Of a stretch of DNA of 64,000 nt, positions 1 to 7,230 are shown piece by piece. The stretch covers positions 1 through 64,000 of the forward strand of contig DAOUBK010000057.1 in assembly GCA_034432635.1 (NCBI GenBank), given 5' to 3'. Position 1 is the first letter of the stretch. Each line of letters begins with the position of its first letter. This stretch comes from Roseiflexus sp034432635 (GTDB taxonomy: Bacteria > Chloroflexota > Chloroflexia > Chloroflexales > Roseiflexaceae). Below the pieces are notes generated by a model. It worked only from the letters and a program-made list of their open reading frames with translations, was not told the origin of the DNA and made no database searches. A program made the translations under genes and the position numbers.

Positions 1-1
1 A

Positions 2-130
2 CGCTATACACCCGCACCCGCCCTCCTCGGTCAGGCCCGTTCCCGCAATTTCCAGCAACAAGGATACACCTTCAACGCAGGAATGCCTGAAACGGTCCTG
101 TCAATCATGTTATCCGGCATTAACCCATAA
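2..130 (+). CDS. C-terminal end of an unidentified gene cut by the window edge
   Basis: A reading frame open from the first bases runs 42 codons to TAA at 128-130 and ends in ...SIMLSGINP. It points toward the B12 ATPase gene, so the two would be convergent with a 26-bp gap. The composition (Phe, Gln, Gly, Tyr mix) looks protein-like, but the fragment is too short to assign to a family, and a chance open frame cannot be excluded. Confidence 0.35.
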   Translation, partial: RYTPAPALLGQARSRNFQQQGYTFNAGMPETVLSIMLSGINP

Positions 131-156
131 TTGAAGATGAACATGCATGGTGCGTG

Positions 157-1182
157 TTATGCCTGAATGTGTCGCACCAGCGTGACCAGATCGTGAAGTG
201 TTCGGACGCGCTGTGGCATGTCGCCGTTTGTTCGCACTTCCCAGCATGGTTGGCGCCCTTCGCCGGTGACTGCAATATGCACGCTGGCCGGCTCGTGGGG
301 GGTGACCACTCCATAGCCGACACGTTCGAGAGCGCGGGCAGTCCATGCACGCACCACTCCCTCACCTGTCAATGCGGCATAACGCCGGGTGGGTGGGTGG
401 ATGCGGAAGTGCCCTTGATAACGGTCGAAACTGACTCCCTCGGTGGAAAAGGTTTCCTCAAATGCGCCACCGAGCACCAGGTCTTCCGGCGCACCAGCAT
501 ACACATTTCCGCCAGGCGCCATGAGCCAGAGGAGATCGGCGCTGCGCAGCGCCAGATCAAGGTCGTGGGTCGAAAGGATCATAGCCCGCTGTGTTTCGTG
601 CGCCAGGCGGCGTAACAGACGCATCATCTCAACCCGTCGTGGGAGATCAAGGAAGGCGGTTGGTTCATCGAGCACCATGATCAGTGGTTCCTGTGCCAGT
701 GCGCGCGCCACCATCACCCGTTGCCGTTCGCCATCGCTTAGCTCGTGTACCAATCGCCCCGCAAGGTTGACCGCATCGACCGCTTCGAGCGCCTGGCGTA
801 CCACTGCCTCATCGTGTGAAGTCAGGCGTCCTGTCCAGCCAGTATGCGGGTGACGCCCCAGGGCAACCAGCGTATAGACGGTGAGTTGCCCGACCTCGAT
901 GCGCTCGGTCAGCACGACACTGATGCGCCGGGCGATCTCACGCGCGCTCAGCCAGGCGAGGTCGATGCCATCGAGCCATACCCGCCCACCGAGCGGCGGT
1001 TGTATCCCCACCAGCGTGCGCAACAGGGTCGATTTTCCCACACCGTTGGGTCCCAACAGGCAGACCATCTCTCCGGCGCGGAGGATCAGGTTCAAGTCGG
1101 CAGCAACGAGCCGCTGTTGACCATGGCGCGGAGCGTAGCCGATGCTCAGATGTTCGGTTGCAAGAATCACCGTGCTCATCAC
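157..1182 (-). CDS. btuD: Cobalamin ABC transporter ATP-binding protein (BtuD/FecE type)
   Basis: Cytoplasmic ATPase that would drive B12 (corrinoid) uptake with the permease and binding protein encoded just upstream. Visible motifs: Walker A GPNGVGKST at residues 44-52, signature LSDGE at 148-152, Walker B ending in LDEP near 171-174, and the switch His of STHD near 206. The family is normally about 250-270 residues; this protein is 341, with a roughly 80-100 residue C-terminal extension that has no motif I recognise. The GTG start overlaps the permease stop by four bases (GTGA); an ATG one codon later is equally possible. It is the last gene of the riboswitch-controlled operon. The B12 assignment comes from the riboswitch; by sequence alone it could equally serve ferric siderophores. 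Confidence 0.88.
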   Translation of the reverse strand: MMSTVILATEHLSIGYAPRHGQQRLVAADLNLILRAGEMVCLLGPNGVGKSTLLRTLVGIQPPLGGRVWLDGIDLAWLSAREIARRISVVLTERIEVGQLTVYTLVALGRHPHTGWTGRLTSHDEAVVRQALEAVDAVNLAGRLVHELSDGERQRVMVARALAQEPLIMVLDEPTAFLDLPRRVEMMRLLRRLAHETQRAMILSTHDLDLALRSADLLWLMAPGGNVYAGAPEDLVLGGAFEETFSTEGVSFDRYQGHFRIHPPTRRYAALTGEGVVRAWTARALERVGYGVVTPHEPASVHIAVTGEGRQPCWEVRTNGDMPQRVRTLHDLVTLVRHIQA

Positions 1183-2291
1183 CCAAACATTTCCCGTCCA
1201 ACACCACGTCGCAGAATGATCCAGACGACCGTCGGTGCGCCGATCAGTGCAGTAATCGCATTCAACGGCAGGACAATACTCAAGCCAGGCGCCTGTGCGA
1301 ACAGGTCTGCGAGCAGCGCAGTCGTTGCTCCAACCAGAATGCAGGCGGGGATCAGCACCCGGTGATCGGCGCTGCGCAGCAGCGCCCGGCAGAGATGCGG
1401 GATGGCAATGCCGAGGAACGCGATCGGTCCACAGAATGCAGTCACTGTTCCGGCAAGCAGAGCGCTACTGGCAACGATGCCGGTTCGCGCCTGTCGGATG
1501 TCGATCCCAAGGCTACGGGCATATGCCTCGCCAAGCAGGAGCGCATTGAGCGACTTCGTCAGGATGAACGCCAGCAACAGCCCAACGCCTATGGTAGGTG
1601 CAAGAACCTGCATCCGACCCCAGGTAACCCCGCCAAAACTGCCGAAACTCCACGCAATATATGCCTGGATGCGTTCCGCAATGCTGAAGTAGAGCAACAG
1701 GCTGACAATCGCGCTGGTTATGTAGCCAATCATTAGTCCCAGAATAAGCAGTGTTACACTGTTTTGCACCCGTTGCGCCATTGTCAGCACCAGCGCCAGC
1801 ACCGCACCGGCACCGATGCTTGCGGCGGCTGCCAGGCTCAGATTACCGATCAGACCGGTGACTGCAAGCAAGCTGGAGTTGGTAACCCCGACACTCAGCA
1901 CAACCAGTGCGACTCCCAGACTGGCGCCAGAACTCACCCCCAGGACAAATGGATCGGCCAGCGGGTTGCGGAATAGGGTCTGCATTTGCAACCCGCTGAC
2001 GCCGAGTGCTGCGCCAGCCAGTGTTGCTGTCAGCGCTTTCGGTAAGCGAAAATCGTAGACAATGGTTGTCCAGCTTGCACGTTCAGCCTGCCCGCTGATC
2101 AGGATCGTCATCACCTGTTCCAGAGGAATGCGCACCGACCCGAAACTCAGGCTGAGCAGGAATGCCAGGAGCATAATGCCGAACATTGCTGCCAGTGCTG
2201 ATAGACGCAATCCCAAACGGGGCCAGGACGAAATGGAAGTCGGTGTGACCGATTGCCCAAACGTTTCTGTTATGCCGTGTTTCTGTTCCAT
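1179..2291 (-). CDS. btuC: Cobalamin ABC transporter permease (FecCD/BtuC family)
   Basis: 370-residue integral membrane permease of the FecCD family, which forms a homodimeric channel for B12 or iron chelates. After a polar N-terminus of about 25 residues it shows the usual succession of roughly ten hydrophobic segments, with family-typical stretches such as RLPKALTATLAGAALGVSG near 82-100 and GPIAFLGIAIPHLCR near the last quarter. It lies between the ferredoxin-like gene (14-bp gap) and the ATPase gene (4-bp overlap), so it is certainly co-transcribed. Substrate assigned from the cobalamin riboswitch at the head of the operon. Confidence 0.9.
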   Translation of the reverse strand: MEQKHGITETFGQSVTPTSISSWPRLGLRLSALAAMFGIMLLAFLLSLSFGSVRIPLEQVMTILISGQAERASWTTIVYDFRLPKALTATLAGAALGVSGLQMQTLFRNPLADPFVLGVSSGASLGVALVVLSVGVTNSSLLAVTGLIGNLSLAAAASIGAGAVLALVLTMAQRVQNSVTLLILGLMIGYITSAIVSLLLYFSIAERIQAYIAWSFGSFGGVTWGRMQVLAPTIGVGLLLAFILTKSLNALLLGEAYARSLGIDIRQARTGIVASSALLAGTVTAFCGPIAFLGIAIPHLCRALLRSADHRVLIPACILVGATTALLADLFAQAPGLSIVLPLNAITALIGAPTVVWIILRRGVGREMFG

Positions 2292-2305
2292 CTTCAGTGT
2301 CTACC

Positions 2306-2650
2306 TTAGCGCGACCCCGTCTCGTCGGCGCCCAGTTGGTGGAAGACATGCTCCGCGACGGGCTTGTTCTGTTCCAGATGCTCGTGCACGATCCGTTCAA
2401 GCACCACTTCATCGACGTGGTGATACCAGATACCATCAGGGTACACGACGGCGATCGGACCACCGGAGCAGACACCCAGGCAGGGTGTCGTGCCCCGTTT
2501 GACCCGGCACGGATTCTCGTAGCGTCTCAGTGGACCGAGCAGACGCGCCAGATGCGCATATAGATGGATTGCTCGCCCCTGCGGATCGCAGTAGCGTCCG
2601 GTGCAGATAAAGATATGCCGCGCATAGGGGTTCATAGAGGGTTTTGGCAT
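2306..2650 (-). CDS. Thioredoxin-like [2Fe-2S] ferredoxin
   Basis: 114-residue soluble protein of the thioredoxin-fold [2Fe-2S] ferredoxin family. Cys16 and Cys21 (CTGRYC) near the N-terminus and Cys57 and Cys61 (CLGVCSGGP) give the C-x4-C...C-x3-C pattern; a further Cys48 is present. The YPDG.WY segment after the second pair is also typical. A ribosome site AGGAG lies ten bases before the ATG. Members of this family recur in cobalamin gene clusters (for example CbiW-like proteins), where they may reduce cobalt or handle the corrinoid, but no activity is firmly established. Its place between binding-protein and permease genes, under a B12 riboswitch, fits a role in processing imported corrinoid; that is inference. 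Confidence 0.82.
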   Translation of the reverse strand: MPKPSMNPYARHIFICTGRYCDPQGRAIHLYAHLARLLGPLRRYENPCRVKRGTTPCLGVCSGGPIAVVYPDGIWYHHVDEVVLERIVHEHLEQNKPVAEHVFHQLGADETGSR

Positions 2651-2658
2651 CGCATCTC

Positions 2659-3957
2659 CTATGGCGCCAGTTTCTGGTAGAAGTACAACTCATGATCCGG
2701 CAACAATTCCGGATGGAGAATCTTGATCAGGTCGGCAAGTATCAGGTGCGGGTTCGTCACTCCGGTTTCCCAGTAGTCATTGCCGCCGTTTTCGTTGAGG
2801 CGATTGTTATTGTTGAACACATTACCGTTCTGGAAGGCAGCGAATTCGGTGAAGCGCTCATCTGCCTCCCTTATTTCCGTCAGACTCTTCATTGAGCCGG
2901 GGTTGAGCCAGAAATCGGCGTTGCGGGCATGCTCGAACACCTCTTCGAAACTCAGCGGCTGGCTTCCGATTGATGTGTCGTCTGCCCAGAGATAGTCTGC
3001 ACCGGCGTCAGCCAGCAACTGAGCGACGTAGCTTCTGCCGCCCGGCATAGACCACGTATCCTGGAACGGCGCGCCGGTGAACACGGTGGGTCTGGTTGCA
3101 ACATTGCGCACTTTTGCTGCCATTTCTCGGTAACGACGTGCGATTGTGTCGTAAACGTCGGTCGCCCGTGCTTCCTGGTTGAAGAAGGCTGCCGTGAACT
3201 TGATCCACTCGGCGCGTCCCAGAGGCGACGTCTCCATATACTCGCTGTTCAGCACAACTTTCAGGTTGGCTTCGAGCAGTTTGGGGTGGGCATCATACTC
3301 CGGGTTGCCAACGCCATAGGTCATAATCAGGTCCGGCTGAAGGTCGAGCGCCTGTTCGACATTAACCTGCCCACCGCTGCCGATCTCGACCAGTTCGCCG
3401 GCTTCGATCTTTTTCCGCACGTCGGGGTTGTTGATATACAGGAAACTATCAACACCGACCAGTTTATCGAGCACGCCAAGTTCGCTAAGGTGCGGCAACT
3501 GCGTAGTTGACATTGCGACGATGCTGTTCACCGGCACCTCGATCACCAGCGCATCACCTGTATCCGCAGGCGGGGGAGTGCCGCATTGCACCAGGACGTA
3601 GCGAAACTGCACATCGGCGTTGCGCCAGGGGTTGAGCACAGTAATGATCTTGTAGTTGTTGAAGTACGCGATTGTCCAGCCAACCGAGTCGCTCAGGGTA
3701 ACCTTTTCGGGGAAGTAGTCGATCTCCGGATCGTAGTCGGTAACACATTCGTCAATCAGGTTCACCGTCGGTGCTTCCAGCATGGCAACAGTTGGCGCTG
3801 CTGTGGGTTCAACCGTCGGCGCTGCAGTTGGTACGGCAGTTGGCGCGCTCGTCGGCGCCTGCAGTGCATTGGTGGGTGCTGGCGCGGCAGCTCCACCACA
3901 CGCGATCAGCATTGTCACCAGCAGTACGAGGATTATCAGGCGAGATATTCGTTGCAT
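2659..3957 (-). CDS. btuF: Cobalamin ABC transporter substrate-binding lipoprotein (BtuF/FecB type)
   Basis: 432-residue extracytoplasmic solute-binding protein. A signal peptide ends in a lipobox (LIAC, Cys20), followed by a low-complexity Pro/Thr/Ala linker to about residue 60, then a class III periplasmic-binding fold with the usual TQLPHLSELG and DLIMTYG segments. It captures the ligand outside the membrane and delivers it to BtuC. The ribosome site GGAGG lies six bases before the ATG. Being the first large gene after the riboswitch and the two tiny genes makes it the direct target of B12 control. The assignment to B12 rather than iron rests on the riboswitch. Confidence 0.88.
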   Translation of the reverse strand: MQRISRLIILVLLVTMLIACGGAAAPAPTNALQAPTSAPTAVPTAAPTVEPTAAPTVAMLEAPTVNLIDECVTDYDPEIDYFPEKVTLSDSVGWTIAYFNNYKIITVLNPWRNADVQFRYVLVQCGTPPPADTGDALVIEVPVNSIVAMSTTQLPHLSELGVLDKLVGVDSFLYINNPDVRKKIEAGELVEIGSGGQVNVEQALDLQPDLIMTYGVGNPEYDAHPKLLEANLKVVLNSEYMETSPLGRAEWIKFTAAFFNQEARATDVYDTIARRYREMAAKVRNVATRPTVFTGAPFQDTWSMPGGRSYVAQLLADAGADYLWADDTSIGSQPLSFEEVFEHARNADFWLNPGSMKSLTEIREADERFTEFAAFQNGNVFNNNNRLNENGGNDYWETGVTNPHLILADLIKILHPELLPDHELYFYQKLAP

Positions 3958-4039
3958 ATGCTTCCTCCAGGTTTCAACAAACCGGTTCTACTGTCCGCCG
4001 ATGGCTATGGAAGACGCGGGCGATGATCTGAAGATGCAC

Positions 4040-4273
4040 TCATCTGCGACTCCGGCGTTCATTCCGGGAGACGTCGCGATCTGACGCGCCGACCAGTCGC
4101 CAGAGCCAGGCACATCTGGCGTGCTCGTGGTGCAACTGTTCCACCAGCGTCCAGGCATATGATGTGGGCAGCCATCCGAGCAGCGTCAGGTCCTGTTCGA
4201 TCCGCAGCAGACGTTCCTGGCAGTGTGCAAGTTCGCAGTACAGGTCTTCCTCGTCGTTATCGCTCATGGGCAT
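4040..4273 (-). CDS. Small acidic protein in the B12 operon, unknown function
   Basis: 77 codons starting MPMSDNDEED. The start at 4273 is preferred because a strong GGAGG lies seven bases upstream; a longer in-frame start at 4315 has none. The protein begins very acidic, holds two Cys near residues 13 and 18 and a third further on, several His (HHEH), and ends in an Arg-rich tail. It looks soluble and helical. Its start overlaps the stop of the preceding 47-residue gene, so the two are translationally coupled, and btuF follows 82 bp downstream. No family recognised. Cys/His content near a corrinoid transporter makes metal or cofactor handling conceivable but unproven. Confidence 0.6.
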   Translation of the reverse strand: MPMSDNDEEDLYCELAHCQERLLRIEQDLTLLGWLPTSYAWTLVEQLHHEHARCAWLWRLVGASDRDVSRNERRSRR

Positions 4274-4407
4274 ATGTAGCCTCCGCTTGTGCGGTACAGA
4301 TGGTGTTCCACACAAGCGTTATTGCCCACCAACGAATTGCCCCGGTCTCTTCCGAGAATCGGGGCTACATGACCTGCCTGCTGTGCAAAAAAGGGGGCTT
4401 CAGGCAT
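4264..4407 (-). CDS. 47-residue peptide gene directly after the cobalamin riboswitch
   Basis: A short gene beginning MPEAPFFAQQAGH and ending YICP. It has a strong ribosome site (GGGAGGAG, about five bases before ATG) immediately downstream of the riboswitch core, and its stop overlaps the next start (ATGCCCATGA), the usual sign of coupling. Near the C-terminus a cluster of Cys, two His and a final Cys (CVEHH...ICP) could bind metal. It may be a genuine small protein of the corrinoid system or a short leader translated for regulation. No family recognised. Confidence 0.5.
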   Translation of the reverse strand: MPEAPFFAQQAGHVAPILGRDRGNSLVGNNACVEHHLYRTSGGYICP

Positions 4408-4439
4408 GTTCTCCTCCCTGGCTCGAGAAGGGTCGAACA

Positions 4440-4580
4440 CATTCAACATCGCGGCAGGAGTCCTGGCTTCCGGCAAACAACCGGTTACAGTTGCGGCACA
4501 GCGCTGGACTTGCACCAGCTTCCACCTTTACGCCCTGGCATCCGGGCCTGCGGGTCACCGCGATGGTATTCACTTTGTGA
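4440..4580 (-). promoter_or_regulatory. Cobalamin (B12) riboswitch
   Basis: On the minus strand the hallmark conserved blocks occur in order: GGTGCAAGTCC (4506-4516), CCGCAACTGTAACCGG (4481-4496) and the B12 box AAGCCAGGACTCCTGCC (4453-4469). Between promoter and core, GC-rich segments fit the outer stems. Adenosyl- or other cobalamins bind this aptamer and normally shut off expression by hiding the ribosome site or ending transcription. The next ribosome site (GGGAGGAG, about 4410-4418) could pair with CTCCT in the B12 box, suggesting translational control of the small gene at 4407; that pairing is inference. Outer limits are approximate. Confidence 0.92.
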
Positions 4581-4590
4581 AGACATTGGG

Positions 4591-4619
4591 ATAATAGCAC
4601 ATCTTCAAGAGGCGTGCAA
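4591..4619 (-). promoter_or_regulatory. Promoter of the B12 uptake operon
   Basis: Minus-strand -35 TTGCAC (4614-4619) and -10 TATTAT (4591-4596) are separated by exactly 17 bases and lie just upstream of the riboswitch, placing the transcript start near 4584. This matches a housekeeping sigma-70-type promoter. Confidence 0.75.
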
Positions 4620-4646
4620 CTGAGGGAGGTGTGGCGTTCTGCGCGC

Positions 4647-5528
4647 TCAAAACAGAGCCAGTTGCTCACCGTCATCCCCCACACTGTCCCACGGCAACGG
4701 TGGTACACCAGGGGTTCCCTCGAGACGGTGCTGGAGGGCGCGACAGAGCAGCGGCGACTCGCGTTCTACGGGACAGTGCATGAAAAAGAAGACGGTCGTT
4801 CCTTCAGCGATCCACGCACGTACTCGCGTTGCCCATTCGTCGAGCAACGGATCGTTCCGTATCACTTCCGGGTGACCGATGTAGCGTATCAGTGTGAACG
4901 ATGCGCTACGGAGCGGGTGGAGCGGCACATCCGGCTTGTTATCGCGTGCGCGGCGCACGTCTTCATCCGCGCCGGGCAACGGTCCCAGGTCGAGTGGGCG
5001 CACATCCATCAGCACCCGCCCGACGCCGTAATGCTCCAGCAACGCCATGAGCGATGCTTCTCCCTGCGATGTATACCAGTCGCTGTGGCGCACTTCGACC
5101 GCCAGCGGAATAGTAGGAGACCATACCTGTAACCATGCGGCGAGGTCGTCGATCTGACGAGGTGAATAGCCCGGCGGAAGTTGCAGGAAGAATGGTCCCA
5201 GCCGCTCACCGAGCGGCGCCATGCGTTGCACGAATGCTTCTGTCTCGCGGAGACGTGCAATCAGCGATCCCTGGTGACTGACATCGCGCGGGAGTTTGAA
5301 GCAGAACCGGAACGATGGCGGTGTTTCATCCGCCCAACGCCGCACCGTCTCGTCGGACGGCGCGGCATAAAAGGTTGTGTTTCCCTCGACAGTTGTCAGG
5401 CGTCGGCTGTAGAGGCGCAGATAGTCGGCGCTGTGCGCATGACGGGGGAAGAGAATACCGCTCCATGAAGGGTGTGCCCAAACTGCACAACCAAGGTAGA
5501 ACCGTGGCTGGTCGATCGCGGATGTCAT
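4647..5528 (-). CDS. DUF72 (YecE-like) protein
   Basis: 293-residue protein of the DUF72 family, predicted TIM barrels of unknown biochemical function. Typical family features are visible: an N-terminal LGCAVWAHPSW segment, VEGNTTFYAAPS near residues 47-58, FKLPRDVSH near 77-85, and FFLQLPPG near 112-120. Length is near the family norm of 240-300. It starts 3 bp after the stop of the upstream amidase gene and so is almost surely co-transcribed with it. The stop lies 28 bp from the -35 of the B12 promoter. Confidence 0.85.
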   Translation of the reverse strand: MTSAIDQPRFYLGCAVWAHPSWSGILFPRHAHSADYLRLYSRRLTTVEGNTTFYAAPSDETVRRWADETPPSFRFCFKLPRDVSHQGSLIARLRETEAFVQRMAPLGERLGPFFLQLPPGYSPRQIDDLAAWLQVWSPTIPLAVEVRHSDWYTSQGEASLMALLEHYGVGRVLMDVRPLDLGPLPGADEDVRRARDNKPDVPLHPLRSASFTLIRYIGHPEVIRNDPLLDEWATRVRAWIAEGTTVFFFMHCPVERESPLLCRALQHRLEGTPGVPPLPWDSVGDDGEQLALF

Positions 5529-5531
5529 GTC

Positions 5532-6923
5532 TCACCGTCCTGGTGGGGTCTGGCGATGCCACGATGTTGCATTCTCGAACGCCCTGCCGGCGCGCAGCAC
5601 CCGCGCCTCGTTCCAGGGCGCGGCAACAATCTGCAACCCGACCGGCAATCCTGCGGCGCTCAGACCGCAGGGCGCAGCGAGTGCGGGGAGACCGGCAAGA
5701 TTGAACGGTGCAGTACAGCGGGTCAACTGACGTGCTGCCTCGATTGCATCCAGCCCATCGATGACCGGTGCAGTGATCGGCGTGGCAGGCGTCAGCAACA
5801 GATCGAACTGCTCGAAGAGGCGTTCCAGACGACGACGCCATTCGCTCTGAAAGCGACGCGCCAGGATATACTCAGTTGATGTATACTGTGCGCCGCGTTC
5901 CATGCGCGCCAGCACATCGGCGCCGAACCGATGCGGGTGATCGCGCAGACGGTCGCGGTGGAATGCGGCTGCATCACTCGTCGTCATCAGGGCGTTCATC
6001 TGTGCTGCTTCGCGTCCCTGGCTGAGATCAACTGCTTCAACGTGAGCGCCCAGTTCCTCGAAAACGGTCGCCGCGCGCCGGACGGCGGAGATAACCTCTG
6101 GATCGGCTTCACCGAAGTGTGTGTCGGTTGCCAAAGCAATGCGCCATCCGATCACGCCCGCATCGATCGTTGCAAGCAGGTTATCGACCGGTAGCGCAAC
6201 GCTTGCCGGATCATCCGGGTCGTACCCGGCGATCACCTGGAGCAGCAGTGCAGCATCGGTCACTGTGCGCGTCATCGGACCGGCGTGGTCGAGATTCCAG
6301 CTCAACGGAATAACCCCTTGCAGGCTTACCCGCCCGAAGGTTGGCTTGAGACCGACGATCCCGCAGAGGGATGCCGGAATACGGATGCTGCCGCCGGTAT
6401 CGCTGCCCAGCGCGCCCATACAGAGACCGGCTGCCAGCGCAGCAGCAGCGCCGCCAGACGAACCGCCGGTGATACGTGATGTATCCCAGGGGTTGCGCGA
6501 CGGACCGTAGTGTGGATTTATGTTGGTAACACCCAGCGCCCACTCGTGCATATTCAGTTTACCGAGAAGCACCGCGCCTGCTTGGTAGAGCAGTGTCACA
6601 GTGCGGGCGTCGGCATTGGGGATGCGGTCGGCAAAGAATGTCGAGCCGGCAGTAGTGCGAATACCGGCAGTATCATACAGGTCTTTCAGCGCGATGGGGA
6701 TGCCGTGTAACGACCCACGCCAGATGCCGCGCGTCAATTCAGCATCAGCGGCGCGCGCCTGTGCCAGCGCGTGGTCAGCAGTAACAGTGATGAAACTGTT
6801 GAGACGAGCATCATGAGTGTCAATCCGACGCAGGTGCGCTTCGGTTAGCTCAATTGAAGAGATCTCACGACGCTTCAGCAGATCAGCGGCTTCGGCGATT
6901 GTCAGATAGGTAAGATCGGACAT
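5532..6923 (-). CDS. Amidase of the GatA/AS signature family
   Basis: 463-residue amidase with the Ser-cisSer-Lys triad of the amidase-signature family: Lys80 (IALKD), GGSSGG at 153-158 with the cis-Ser, and Ser179 in DTGGSIR as nucleophile. Such enzymes hydrolyse amides; members include the GatA subunit of glutamyl-tRNA amidotransferase. No gatC or gatB is adjacent, and the only close partner is a DUF72 gene 3 bp downstream, so a stand-alone amidase on small amides is more likely than the tRNA-linked subunit. The start is supported by GGAGGAACG in the bases before ATG. Substrate cannot be read from sequence. Confidence 0.87.
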   Translation of the reverse strand: MSDLTYLTIAEAADLLKRREISSIELTEAHLRRIDTHDARLNSFITVTADHALAQARAADAELTRGIWRGSLHGIPIALKDLYDTAGIRTTAGSTFFADRIPNADARTVTLLYQAGAVLLGKLNMHEWALGVTNINPHYGPSRNPWDTSRITGGSSGGAAAALAAGLCMGALGSDTGGSIRIPASLCGIVGLKPTFGRVSLQGVIPLSWNLDHAGPMTRTVTDAALLLQVIAGYDPDDPASVALPVDNLLATIDAGVIGWRIALATDTHFGEADPEVISAVRRAATVFEELGAHVEAVDLSQGREAAQMNALMTTSDAAAFHRDRLRDHPHRFGADVLARMERGAQYTSTEYILARRFQSEWRRRLERLFEQFDLLLTPATPITAPVIDGLDAIEAARQLTRCTAPFNLAGLPALAAPCGLSAAGLPVGLQIVAAPWNEARVLRAGRAFENATSWHRQTPPGR

Positions 6924-6990
6924 GGCAGACGTTCCTCCTGTCCCTGCTATTGCTGCATGTTCCGTCGGGTGATCGCTGAACGATGTGTAT

Positions 6991-7175
6991 TTCGGTCACC
7001 CCTCGCCTCTCACCGACCCGTGCCGCTCGCCCATTGACCGAAATTCCTTTCGGTCACCCCTTGCCTCTCACCGACTCCTGCCACAATGAATTTTGGCGAA
7101 CGTATCCGGTCACCCTGCGTCCCTGTCACTCGTGCTGCAATGAATTGCGGCGGACGTGTGCCGTCACGCCACGTG
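6991..7175. repeat. Degenerate tandem repeat of about 57 bp in the amidase upstream gap
   Basis: Three successive units begin at 6991, 7048 and 7106, each opening with a version of TTTCGGTCACCCC, followed by a CTCACCGAC/TCACTCGTG segment; a fourth partial copy starts near 7161 (CCGTCACGCC). Units 1 and 2 are closest; unit 3 is diverged but shares GAATT.CGGCG with unit 2. The repeat fills most of the 307-bp gap between the amidase gene and the M61 peptidase gene. No gene is seen in this gap. Confidence 0.7.
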
Positions 7176-7230
7176 GCTCACAGGACGTGTGCTGAGTGGT
7201 CGTTGACGGAGTACGACGACTCATGCCCCA

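Noticed and set aside
4614..5132. 172-codon plus-strand frame over the DUF72 gene
   Set aside because: Antisense to a clearly coding DUF72 protein and to the B12 promoter.
6991..7175. CRISPR array
   Set aside because: Only about three diverged units, contiguous without unique spacers, and no cas genes nearby.
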